From: Mycobacterium sp. GA-1285
GTDB lineage: Bacteria; Actinomycetota; Actinomycetes; Mycobacteriales; Mycobacteriaceae
Direction of reading: 5' to 3'
Length of the DNA: 64,000 nt
Assembly (NCBI RefSeq): GCF_001499905.1
Contig: NZ_LQIS01000045.1
Location: 182,619 to 246,618 of the forward strand
In this document: positions 1 through 6,945 of the stretch, one piece after another
How positions within the stretch are numbered: the first letter of the stretch is position 1
How the letters are laid out: each line of letters opens with the position of its first letter
The notes under the pieces: model-generated
The model's database searches: none
Told to the model about the DNA's origin: nothing
What the model saw: only the letters and a program-made list of their open reading frames with translations
Program-made: the position numbers and the translations under genes

Positions 1-1
1 C

Positions 2-313
2 GCGATCGGCGACGGCGTGCTGGAGGCTGGGCCCGTCCGAATGGACGTCGAGCGCCACGTCGTTTCGGTGAACGGACAGCCGGTCACCATGCCGCTCAAG
101 GAGTTCGACCTGCTCGAGTACCTGATGCGCAACAGCGGCCGGGTGCTGACCCGCGGTCAGCTCATCGATCGCGTGTGGGGTGCTGATTACGTCGGCGACA
201 CCAAAACCCTTGACGTCCATGTGAAGCGGTTGCGGTCCAAGATCGAGGCCGATCCCGCCAACCCCGTGCATCTCGTCACCGTCCGAGGGCTGGGCTACAA
301 GCTCGAGGGCTGA
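2..313 (+). CDS. regX3: Response regulator RegX3, C-terminal part (5' truncated by window edge)
   Basis: This is the DNA-binding half of an OmpR/PhoB-type response regulator; the receiver domain lies left of the window. The frame is open from base 2. The winged-helix motifs are clear: PLKEFDLLEYL, TRGQLIDRVWG, the recognition helix with DVHVKRLRSKIE, and the terminal VRGLGYKLEG. The sequence matches mycobacterial RegX3 almost residue for residue as I know it. RegX3 with the kinase SenX3 activates phosphate-starvation genes. This bears on the window because the pit gene near 49.1 kb has RegX3-box-like repeats in its promoter. Confidence 0.93.
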   Translation, partial: AIGDGVLEAGPVRMDVERHVVSVNGQPVTMPLKEFDLLEYLMRNSGRVLTRGQLIDRVWGADYVGDTKTLDVHVKRLRSKIEADPANPVHLVTVRGLGYKLEG

Positions 314-323
314 CGGCGCCACG

Positions 324-617
324 TCAACCCGTGGTGCCGCCCATGATCTCGAGGACGTCGAAGGTGTTGACACCGGCGGTGATCGACGGGTCACCCTCGG
401 CGATCGCGAGCACCTCGGCGCGGTCATCTGCGCGCAGCACCCCCATTCCCCAAACGCCTTCCGGATCGGCGACCGGTCCGTAGACGACGACCCGACCTTC
501 GGCCAGCAGTCGTCCCCAGTACTCCTGATGCGCCGCCATCGCCTGCTGCTCGGCCGGTGTCATGGTCTGAGCGAAATCCGCTCGTGGCGGAATGAGCCGG
601 AACAGGAAAAGCTTCAT
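324..617 (-). CDS. YciI-like (dimeric alpha-beta barrel) protein
   Basis: A 97-residue protein beginning MKLFLFRLIPPR, with the YciI/YCII features of a short ferredoxin-like fold and a HQEYWGRLLAEGRVVVYGPV segment. The central His (in AAHQEYW) and the later Asp residues correspond to the usual active-site positions of the family; no substrate can be named. The open frame continues upstream, but the ATG at 617 fits the family N-terminus and overlaps the stop of the upstream gene by ATGA (614-617), which implies translational coupling with the Cys-rich protein gene. Confidence 0.75.
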   Translation of the reverse strand: MKLFLFRLIPPRADFAQTMTPAEQQAMAAHQEYWGRLLAEGRVVVYGPVADPEGVWGMGVLRADDRAEVLAIAEGDPSITAGVNTFDVLEIMGGTTG

Positions 618-1411
618 CCGGCCAGGCGGGTCGCGGGGTGGACGGCAATGAGCCCTAACCCGTTGCGCCGCTTGCACATCGCCGCGAGCTCCGCGTATGC
701 CTTCTCGCCGAGCAGTTCGGTCAGCTCGGGGCCGTAGGACTCCCACACCTGCCTGCTGCCGACGTGCGCGTTCGGATCGCCGGTGCAGTACCAGTGCAGG
801 TCGGCGCCGCCCTCACCCCAGCCGCGACGGTCGTACTCGGTGATCCACGTCTTGAGGATCTCGGAGCCGTCGGGTCGCTCCACCCATTCCTGCGTGCGGC
901 GGATCGGCAGCTGCCAGCACACGTCGGGTTTCATGGTCAGCGGTTCGACGCCGAGCTTGAGCGCCTTGCTGTGCAGTGCGCACCCGATACCGCCGGGGAA
1001 ACCGGGCCGGTTGAGGAAGATGCAGGCGCCCTTGTACTTCCGGGTGCGCAGGTTGGGCTTGTCCTCGTAGGAGTCCATCTCGAGGTAGCCCTTCTTGCCC
1101 AGCCCCTTCTCGCGGAACTGCCAGTCCTCGTCGGTCAGCGTTTTCACCGCGTCGTCGAGGCGGGCGATGTCGTCGTCGTCGGACATGAACGCTCCATGCG
1201 AACAGCACCCGTCGTCGGGGCGTCCCTCCACCGTGCCCTTGCAGGCCGGGGTGCCGAACACGCACGTCCACCGGGAGAGCAGCCACGTCAGATCGGCGGC
1301 GATCAAGTGCTCGGGATTGTCGGGGTCATAGAACTCGACCCACTCCCGGGCGAAATCGAGTTCGACCTCTCCACGGTGCGGTGCAGTCACATTTCCCAAC
1401 GGTAGACCCAT
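614..1411 (-). CDS. Conserved cysteine-rich protein (Rv0495c-like, YkgJ-type cysteine pattern)
   Basis: A 265-residue protein of unknown function, conserved next to ppx in mycobacteria. It carries cysteines at about 50, 57, 69, 70, 130, 144 and 165, in the blocks DGCCSHGAF, GACIFLNR, GCALHSK and KPDVCWQLP. This order (CC, then C-F-L, then C-A-L, then P-x-x-C) resembles the YkgJ/DUF3109 metal-cluster pattern, so a Zn or Fe-S site is possible; that is inference. The ATG at 1411 is used here; a GTG at 1390 (VTAPHRGEV) is an equally reasonable start. The start codon is only 12 bases from the divergent ppx start. Confidence 0.8.
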   Translation of the reverse strand: MGLPLGNVTAPHRGEVELDFAREWVEFYDPDNPEHLIAADLTWLLSRWTCVFGTPACKGTVEGRPDDGCCSHGAFMSDDDDIARLDDAVKTLTDEDWQFREKGLGKKGYLEMDSYEDKPNLRTRKYKGACIFLNRPGFPGGIGCALHSKALKLGVEPLTMKPDVCWQLPIRRTQEWVERPDGSEILKTWITEYDRRGWGEGGADLHWYCTGDPNAHVGSRQVWESYGPELTELLGEKAYAELAAMCKRRNGLGLIAVHPATRLAG

Positions 1412-1417
1412 TAGGTT
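1412..1417 (+). promoter_or_regulatory. Putative -10 box (TAGGTT) of leaderless ppx transcript
   Basis: TAGGTT fits the mycobacterial TANNNT -10 consensus and is followed by six bases and then the GTG start of ppx at 1424, the geometry of a leaderless mRNA. It lies between two divergent start codons 12 bases apart. Confidence 0.5.
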
Positions 1418-1423
1418 GGGTGA

Positions 1424-2422
1424 GTGCGATTAGGCGTGCTCGACGTGGGCAGCAATACCGTGCACCTCCTGGTGGTGGACGCCCGACGTGGTGGCCACCC
1501 GACGCCGATGAGTTCGACCAAGGCCTCGCTGCGCCTCGCTGAGGCCATCGACAGCGACGGCAAGATCACCCGCAGGGGCGCCGACAAACTGATCGGCACC
1601 ATCGACGAATTCGCCAAGATCGCCACGAGTTCCGGCTGTGCGGAGTTGATGGCGTTCGCCACCTCCGCGGTGCGCGACGCGAAGAACTCCGATGAAGTGC
1701 TGGCCCGGGTGCTCGCCGAGACGGGGGTGGCGCTGCGCGTGCTCGCCGGCGTCGACGAGTCGCGGCTGACGTTTCTGGCGGTGCGGCGGTGGTACGGCTG
1801 GAGCGCCGGCCGCATCATCAACATCGACATCGGCGGCGGCTCGCTCGAACTGTCCAACGGCGTCGACGAGGAGCCGGAGGTCGCGCTGTCGCTTCCGCTC
1901 GGCGCGGGCCGGCTCACCCGCGAGTGGCTGCCCGACGATCCGCCCGGCAGGCGGCGGGTGGCGATGCTGCGCGACTGGCTGACCACCGAACTGGCCGACC
2001 CCGCCGCGGAGCTGCTCAAGGCCGGCGCCCCCGACCTTGCGGTGGCCTCGTCGAAGACGTTCCGTTCGCTGGCCCGGCTGACCGGCGCGGCGCCCTCCGG
2101 GGCCGGTCCGCGGGTCAAACGGACGCTGACGGCCACCGGGTTAAGGCAGCTCATAGGTTTCATCTCTAGGATGACCGCGGCCGACAGAGCGGAATTGGAA
2201 GGAGTGAGTGCCGAACGGGCGCCACAGATCGTGGCGGGAGCCTTGGTGGCTGAGGCGAGCATGAAAGCCCTCGGCGTCGAGAGCGTGGACATCTGCCCCT
2301 GGGCGTTGCGGGAGGGGCTGATTCTGCGGAGACTCGACAGCGAAGCCGATGGCAACGGTTTCGTCGGCGGTGCCGACAATCCGGCCTCAGTACAGACGTT
2401 TGTGCGCAATGCTGGACGATAG
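1424..2422 (+). CDS. ppx: Exopolyphosphatase, Ppx/GppA family
   Basis: A 332-residue cytoplasmic enzyme of the ASKHA superfamily that removes terminal phosphate from polyphosphate (the family also includes pppGpp hydrolases). The N-terminal phosphate-binding motif LDVGSNTVHLLVVD and the second motif NIDIGGGSLELS are intact, as is FATSAVRDAKNS. It closely matches Rv0496, shown as Ppx1 in M. tuberculosis. The start is GTG at 1424, with a leaderless-type -10 box just upstream. It is followed by an acidic membrane protein gene on the same strand. The mycobacterial short form lacks the C-terminal HD domain of the E. coli enzyme. Confidence 0.92.
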   Translation: MRLGVLDVGSNTVHLLVVDARRGGHPTPMSSTKASLRLAEAIDSDGKITRRGADKLIGTIDEFAKIATSSGCAELMAFATSAVRDAKNSDEVLARVLAETGVALRVLAGVDESRLTFLAVRRWYGWSAGRIINIDIGGGSLELSNGVDEEPEVALSLPLGAGRLTREWLPDDPPGRRRVAMLRDWLTTELADPAAELLKAGAPDLAVASSKTFRSLARLTGAAPSGAGPRVKRTLTATGLRQLIGFISRMTAADRAELEGVSAERAPQIVAGALVAEASMKALGVESVDICPWALREGLILRRLDSEADGNGFVGGADNPASVQTFVRNAGR

Positions 2423-2448
2423 GTGACGAGGCCCGAAGGCAACACACG

Positions 2449-3609
2449 ATGACAGGACCAGAAGACGACGACCACAGCAACACGCGACCCATCTCGGTCG
2501 CGGAGTTGCTGGCGCGCAACGGCACGATCGGTGCCCCGCCGGTCGGCGGGCGGCGCCGTCGTCGCCGCGGCGCCGACTCGGTCACGGTCGCCGAACTGAC
2601 CGGTGAGATCCCGATCGTCCGTGACCACGACGACGCACCCGCCACGGGGAGTTCCGCCGCCGCGGTGGTCGAGGCCCCCGCCGACACCGAACCCGCCCCC
2701 GCCGAGGGCGCATCCACCAACGGCGCCGTCGACCACGTCGAGGAGACGGCCGAGGTGGCCGAGGTGGCCGAGCCCGCCCACGACGAGACCCCCGGCGAGA
2801 CGGCCGACGTCGAGGCCGAGACCGCCGACGCCGAGGCCGAGACCGCCGACGCTGAGGCCGCCGGGGCCGAGCCAGGGGTGGACAAGGACGACGACTACGC
2901 CGATGCGGTCGCCGACTATCAGACCCACATAGAGCAGCGCCAGGCCGACGAGGACCTCGACTTCTTCGCCCCGCCGCGGCGCTCGACGTTCGCGCGCCGA
3001 CGCTTCGGCATGCTCGGTCGCGGCGCGTCGGCAGAGCGCACCGATGCCAAGGTCGGCGCCGAGGAGATGAGCCCGGATCCACTCGACTGGGCCGATCCGC
3101 ACGCCGACGAGGACCACGCCGACGGGGACCACGCCGACGAGGACAAGGCCGCCGACGCCGCGGTCGCCGTGGCCGAGCCGAAGCAGGATGACGAGCGCGA
3201 GGATCGGCCCTCGTACCTGCGTTCACCCGACGATGCCTTGTTCGGCGGTCCCGACGTCGCCGACGACGTCGCTCGGCCCGGCAACGGCCCGAGCCCGGTC
3301 GACATCGACCTCGACGAGGACGAGGACGTCGCACCGTCGGGTGCGATGTCGTCGTTACTTCGCGGGGCCATGGTCGTCGGCCAGTGCGTGGTCGCGGTCG
3401 CATTCGGCGCCGGGCTGTTCATCGCCTTCGATCAGCTGTGGAAGTGGAACAGCATCATCGCGCTGGTACTCGGCGTGCTGGTGATTCTCGGCCTGGTGGT
3501 CGGCGTGCGCGTCGTCCGCAAAACCGAGGACATCGGCAGCACACTGATCGCCGTCGCGGTCGGCGCGATGGTGACATTCGGGCCGCTGGCGCTGATGCAG
3601 GCGGCTTGA
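2449..3609 (+). CDS. Acidic membrane protein with two C-terminal membrane segments (Rv0497-like)
   Basis: A 386-residue protein of unknown function. Residues 1-300 are hydrophilic and very acidic, with a basic patch GGRRRRRRG near residue 40 and short tandem repeats of the type AEVAEVAE and ADAEAET around residues 100-145, plus DEDHADGDHADED near 225. The C-terminus (about 305-386) has two to three hydrophobic segments (VVGQCVVAVAFGAGLFIAF, then IIALVLGVLVILGLVVGV, then ALIAVAVGAM-like). An N-in topology with a long acidic cytoplasmic tail is plausible. It sits 26 bases behind ppx, as in other mycobacteria, and is probably cotranscribed with it. Confidence 0.82.
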   Translation: MTGPEDDDHSNTRPISVAELLARNGTIGAPPVGGRRRRRRGADSVTVAELTGEIPIVRDHDDAPATGSSAAAVVEAPADTEPAPAEGASTNGAVDHVEETAEVAEVAEPAHDETPGETADVEAETADAEAETADAEAAGAEPGVDKDDDYADAVADYQTHIEQRQADEDLDFFAPPRRSTFARRRFGMLGRGASAERTDAKVGAEEMSPDPLDWADPHADEDHADGDHADEDKAADAAVAVAEPKQDDEREDRPSYLRSPDDALFGGPDVADDVARPGNGPSPVDIDLDEDEDVAPSGAMSSLLRGAMVVGQCVVAVAFGAGLFIAFDQLWKWNSIIALVLGVLVILGLVVGVRVVRKTEDIGSTLIAVAVGAMVTFGPLALMQAA

Positions 3610-3624
3610 GGCGCCCAATCACCC

Positions 3625-4470
3625 GTGCGTCCAGCCATCAAGGTCGGTCTGTCGACGGCCTCGGTCTACCCGCTGAGAACCGAGGCGGCCTTCGAATACG
3701 CGGCCAAGCTCGGCTACGACGGGGTCGAGCTGATGGTGTGGGCCGAAACGGTCAGCCAAGACATCGGGGCCATCGAGGAGCTGTCGAACCGTTACGAAAT
3801 GCCGGTGCTCTCGGTGCACGCGCCGTGCCTGTTGATCTCCCAGCGGGTGTGGGGCGCGAACCCGATACCGAAACTCGAACGCAGCGTGCAGGCGGCCGAG
3901 CAGCTGGGCGCCCAGACCGTCGTCGTGCATCCACCGTTCCGGTGGCAGCGCCGCTACGCCGAAGGCTTCTCCGAGCAGGTCGCCGAGCTCGAAGCGTCCA
4001 GCGAGGTGATGGTCGCCGTCGAGAACATGTTCCCGTTCCGTGCCGACCGCTTCTTCGGCGCGGGTCAGACCTCGATCGAGCGCATGCGTAAACGCGGCGG
4101 CAGACCCGGACCGGGCATCTCGGCATTCGCGCCGTCCTACGATCCGCTCGACGGCGACCACGCCCACTACACGCTCGACCTGTCGCACACCGCGACCGCC
4201 GGCTCCGACGCACTCGAGATGGCGCAGCGCATGGGCGAGGGGTTGGTGCACCTGCATCTGTGCGACGGCAGCGGCGCCCCGACCGACGAGCACCTGGTGC
4301 CCGGACGCGGCACTCAGCCGACGGTGGAGGTGTGCGAGATGCTGGCCGCAAGCGACTTCAACGGCCATGTGATCCTCGAGGTGACCACCTCGGGTGCGCG
4401 CACCGCCGCCGAACGCGAAGCGCTGCTGGTCGAGTCGTTGCAGTTCGCCCGCAGACACCTGCTGCGCTGA
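3625..4470 (+). CDS. Sugar phosphate isomerase/epimerase-like TIM-barrel protein
   Basis: A 281-residue protein of the xylose-isomerase-like / AP-endonuclease-2 TIM-barrel superfamily (Rv0498 type). Visible metal-site candidates are the E of GYDGVELMVW, H of LSVHAPCLL, H of VVVHPPFRW, E of VAVENMFPF, D/H of YTLDLSHTATAG, H of VHLHLCDGSG and E of VILEVTTSG, which is the expected distribution of Glu/Asp/His ligands on successive barrel strands. The substrate is unknown. GTG at 3625 gives the conserved N-terminus. The gene follows the acidic membrane protein gene after 15 bases. Confidence 0.8.
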   Translation: MRPAIKVGLSTASVYPLRTEAAFEYAAKLGYDGVELMVWAETVSQDIGAIEELSNRYEMPVLSVHAPCLLISQRVWGANPIPKLERSVQAAEQLGAQTVVVHPPFRWQRRYAEGFSEQVAELEASSEVMVAVENMFPFRADRFFGAGQTSIERMRKRGGRPGPGISAFAPSYDPLDGDHAHYTLDLSHTATAGSDALEMAQRMGEGLVHLHLCDGSGAPTDEHLVPGRGTQPTVEVCEMLAASDFNGHVILEVTTSGARTAAEREALLVESLQFARRHLLR

Positions 4471-4517
4471 CCCGACCCCCGATCTCGTTCCGAACTCACT
4501 GCAGAAGGATTCACCAG

Positions 4518-5327
4518 ATGGCCGGCTCCACCCTGTTCACCGACGCCATGGCGCTCACCGATGCCGGTGACGGCGTGTATCACGGTGAGCTGAACGAACA
4601 TTGGACGATCGGGCCGAAGGTGCACGGTGGTGCGATGCTCGCGCTGTGCGCCAACGCCGCGCGGATGGAGCACGCAGGAGATGTGCAACCGATCGCGGTG
4701 TCGGGAAACTTCCTCTGGGCGCCCGACCCCGGCCCGATGCAGGTGGTCACCACCGTGCGCAAACGCGGGCGTCGCGTCAGCCTCATCGATGTCGAACTCA
4801 ACCAGGGTGACCGTACCGCTGTGCAGGCCGCGGTCACCCTCGGCGAGCCGGAACATCATGTGGCGCCGCTGCTCTCGGTCAATCCCGTGATCCCGCTGAT
4901 GCAACCGGAGCCGCCGCCCGGTCTCGAGCCAATCGGGGAGGGGCATCCGATGGCCGACATCGTCCACCTCGCGCACGGCTGCGACATCCGGCCGTCGCTG
5001 ACCACGATGGCGCCGCGGTCCGACGGTGGTCCGCCGGTGATCGAATACTGGGTGCGGCCCAAAGGGGTTGCCCCGGATGTGCTTTTCGCGCTCCTGTGCG
5101 GAGATGTGTCGGCTCCGGTGACGTTCGGCGTCAACCGGTTCGGCTGGGCGCCCACCGTCCAGCTGACGGCGTATCTGCGCACCCTGCCCGCCGACGGGTG
5201 GCTGCGCGTGCTGTGCACGACGGTGCAGATCGGCCAGGACTGGTTCGACGAGGACCACATCGTCGTCGACTGCGAGGGCCACATCGTCGTGCAGTCCCGC
5301 CAGCTCGCGCTGGTGCCGCAGGCATAG
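4518..5327 (+). CDS. Thioesterase-family protein (double hot-dog type)
   Basis: A 269-residue protein resembling mycobacterial Rv0499 and acyl-CoA thioesterase-like proteins. The WTIGPKVHGGAMLAL segment is the typical N-terminal hot-dog helix, and GWAPTVQLTAYLRTLPADGWLRV with DGCEGHIV-like ends represents the second half. No specific acyl substrate is evident. The ATG at 4518 is preceded by AGAAGGA about nine bases upstream, so it is preferred over the longer open frame. It lies between the isomerase-like gene and proC on the same strand. Confidence 0.78.
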   Translation: MAGSTLFTDAMALTDAGDGVYHGELNEHWTIGPKVHGGAMLALCANAARMEHAGDVQPIAVSGNFLWAPDPGPMQVVTTVRKRGRRVSLIDVELNQGDRTAVQAAVTLGEPEHHVAPLLSVNPVIPLMQPEPPPGLEPIGEGHPMADIVHLAHGCDIRPSLTTMAPRSDGGPPVIEYWVRPKGVAPDVLFALLCGDVSAPVTFGVNRFGWAPTVQLTAYLRTLPADGWLRVLCTTVQIGQDWFDEDHIVVDCEGHIVVQSRQLALVPQA

Positions 5328-5389
5328 TCGGCGAGCCCGGGGCGGGTGGCCGCACGCACGCTGCCCCGCCCGTCTGCAATGCTTCCGGC

Positions 5390-6271
5390 ATGGCCAGAAT
5401 CGCGATAGTGGGCGGTGGAAGTATCGGTGAGGCGCTGCTGTCCGGGCTGCTGCGGGCCGGGCGGCAGGTCAAGGACCTGGTGGTGGCGGAGAAGGATTCG
5501 GACCGGGCGCAGTACCTGGCCGACACCTACTCGGTGCTGGTGACGACGGTGGCCAACGCGGTGGACCATGCGACCTACGTGATCGTGGCCGTCAAGCCCG
5601 CCGACGTCGCGGGACTCGTCGACGAGATCGTCGATGCGGCAACCAATGCCGAAAGTGACACGGCCGAACAGGTTTTCGTGACCGTCGCGGCCGGCGTCAC
5701 CACCGCCTACTACGAGAACAAGCTGCCCGCCGGCGCGCCGGTGATCCGGGTCATGCCCAACGCACCGATGGTCGTCGGCGGGGGAGTCAGCGCGCTGTCA
5801 CCCGGACGCTTCGCCACCCCCGAACAGATGAAGGAGGTCTCGGCGATCTTCGACGCGGTGGGCGGCGTGTTGACGGTGCCCGAGTCGCAACTCGACGCGG
5901 TCACCGCGATCTCCGGGTCGGGGCCGGCCTATTTCTTCCTCATGGTCGAGGCGCTCGTCGACGCGGGCGTCGACGCCGGGTTGACGCGATCCGCGGCCAC
6001 CGATCTGGTCGCCCAGACCATGGCGGGATCGGCCGCGATGTTGCTGGACCGCCTCGACCGGGCCGCGGACGCCGCGGGCGCCGCCGGCGGGCCGTCGGGC
6101 GCCGGAATGGACACCACGCCCGCTCAGCTGCGCGCTATGGTCACCTCGCCGGGGGGCACTACCGCGGCCGGTCTGCGGGAACTCGAGAGCGGTGGCCTGC
6201 GGGCGGCGGTAGCCAGGGCGGTCGAGGCCGCGAAAAAGCGCTCTGAGCAGCTCGGAATTACATCTGAGTAA
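5390..6271 (+). CDS. proC: Pyrroline-5-carboxylate reductase
   Basis: A 293-residue enzyme for the last step of proline synthesis, NAD(P)H-dependent reduction of pyrroline-5-carboxylate. The Rossmann motif IAIVGGGSIGEALLSG opens the protein; VIRVMPNAPMVVGGG and the dimerisation/active-site block AVTAISGSGPAYFFLMVEAL, then TSPGGTTAAGLRELE are diagnostic. The ATG at 5390 begins the Rossmann fold directly; the open frame upstream overlaps the thioesterase gene and has no similarity. A 20-residue Ala/Gly-rich insertion (near ADAAGAAGGPSGAG) before the C-terminal helix is typical of mycobacterial ProC. Confidence 0.95.
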   Translation: MARIAIVGGGSIGEALLSGLLRAGRQVKDLVVAEKDSDRAQYLADTYSVLVTTVANAVDHATYVIVAVKPADVAGLVDEIVDAATNAESDTAEQVFVTVAAGVTTAYYENKLPAGAPVIRVMPNAPMVVGGGVSALSPGRFATPEQMKEVSAIFDAVGGVLTVPESQLDAVTAISGSGPAYFFLMVEALVDAGVDAGLTRSAATDLVAQTMAGSAAMLLDRLDRAADAAGAAGGPSGAGMDTTPAQLRAMVTSPGGTTAAGLRELESGGLRAAVARAVEAAKKRSEQLGITSE

Positions 6272-6317
6272 TTCATTGAATTACCCACACCCGTCGCAGT
6301 AACACCATCTGCCACGC

Positions 6318-6323
6318 TATTCT
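6318..6323 (+). promoter_or_regulatory. Putative -10 box (TATTCT) for the excisionase-type gene
   Basis: TATTCT fits TANNNT and would place transcription start near 6330, immediately before the nested stems at 6334-6380. No convincing -35 element is visible. Confidence 0.4.
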
Positions 6324-6333
6324 CCTCGTGTAA

Positions 6334-6380
6334 GCACGGGTCGGTGCCAGCGGTGGGGAAGCCGCTGGAACTGCCCGTGC
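6334..6380 (+). promoter_or_regulatory. Nested-stem leader, possible structured 5' UTR element
   Basis: Two perfect 7-base stems are nested: an outer pair GCACGGG (6334-6340) with CCCGTGC (6374-6380), and an inner pair CCAGCGG (6347-6353) with CCGCTGG (6362-6368). They enclose an internal loop of six and five bases and an eight-base terminal loop TGGGGAAG. The element starts just after a predicted transcription start and ends 18 bases before the ATG of the excisionase-type gene. I do not recognise a known riboswitch class. It could be an RNA leader, or a DNA-level operator for the HTH protein it precedes. Confidence 0.45.
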
Positions 6381-6398
6381 CTGAATGATTGGGTTGCG

Positions 6399-6659
6399 AT
6401 GACGTCTATGAACGGGCCATCCTCGCGGGATTCGGCCAGTGGGAAGTCGGCTCGGGACTCCGGATTTGACGGTCAACAGCCACGGGCGCAATTCCTCACC
6501 GTCGCCGAGGTGGCGAGCCTGATGCGGGTCAGCAAGATGACGGTGTACCGGCTGGTGCACAACGGCGAGCTGCCTGCCGTCCGGGTCGGCCGCTCGTTCC
6601 GCGTGCACGCGAAGGCCGTTCACGACATGTTGGAGAGCTCGTACTTCGACGCGGGCTGA
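6399..6659 (+). CDS. Excisionase/MerR-type helix-turn-helix small DNA-binding protein
   Basis: An 86-residue protein, the homologue of Rv0500A. After a 30-residue Ser/Gly-rich tail comes a complete excisionase-family HTH: LTVAEVASLMRVSKMTVYRLV, then the wing GELPAVRVGRSFRVH and a final helix AVHDMLESSYFDAG. Such small HTH proteins are chromosomal regulators in actinobacteria (BldC is a relative by fold), not evidence of a prophage here, because the gene is conserved at this site between proC and bS22. The ATG at 6399 is used; a second ATG at 6408 is possible. A structured leader lies just upstream. Confidence 0.88.
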   Translation: MTSMNGPSSRDSASGKSARDSGFDGQQPRAQFLTVAEVASLMRVSKMTVYRLVHNGELPAVRVGRSFRVHAKAVHDMLESSYFDAG

Positions 6660-6751
6660 GTCACGCCGCGTTCGCAAGCGTCCCCCCGCAAGCGGGCGGT
6701 GCCGCAACATCACCGGTCGGGCGCCGTTTCGCGGTAACCTGCGCAGCCCGG

Positions 6752-6757
6752 TAAAGT
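6752..6757 (+). promoter_or_regulatory. Candidate -10 box (TAAAGT) for bS22
   Basis: TAAAGT fits TANNNT and sits 56 bases before the bS22 ATG; a second candidate TAACCT lies at 6735-6740. A short hairpin CCCGG/CCGGG spans this box. Which box is used cannot be decided from sequence. Confidence 0.3.
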
Positions 6758-6812
6758 GGCCGGGTCAGTCCACGATGCTCATCGGGCAGGTAAGGCGTAG
6801 GTAGCGGAGTTC

Positions 6813-6914
6813 ATGGGTTCAGTCATCAAGAAGCGGCGCAAGCGCATGTCGAAGAAGAAGCACCGCAAGCTGCTTCGTCGCACCCGGGTCCAGCGCAGAA
6901 AACTCGGCAAGTAA
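6813..6914 (+). CDS. Small ribosomal subunit protein bS22 (33 residues)
   Basis: A 33-residue, very basic protein (begins [11 protein letters not shown], ends RRKLGK) with the AURKAIP1/COX24 signature. It corresponds to Rv0500B and to the protein found in the 30S subunit of M. smegmatis ribosomes and named bS22. A GCGGAG element lies about five bases before the ATG. More than half of the residues are Lys or Arg, as expected for a peptide embedded in rRNA. It lies between the excisionase-type gene and galE2 and is easily missed because of its length. Confidence 0.93.
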
Positions 6915-6945
6915 TCGCCGCCCGCGGTCGCTAGGCTGACCGGAC

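Noticed and set aside
5096..5389. Longer proC start upstream
   Set aside because: The extension lies inside the thioesterase gene in another frame and has no similarity to ProC; ATG 5390 starts exactly at the Rossmann fold.
6334..6380. Cobalamin or other known riboswitch before the excisionase-type gene
   Set aside because: I could find the stems but not the conserved core sequences of the cobalamin, SAM, glycine or cyclic-di-nucleotide classes, so only a generic structured leader is claimed.
6399..6659. Prophage or integrative element signalled by an excisionase-type gene
   Set aside because: The gene is in its usual chromosomal neighbourhood between proC and bS22, and no integrase, attachment site or phage genes are present.
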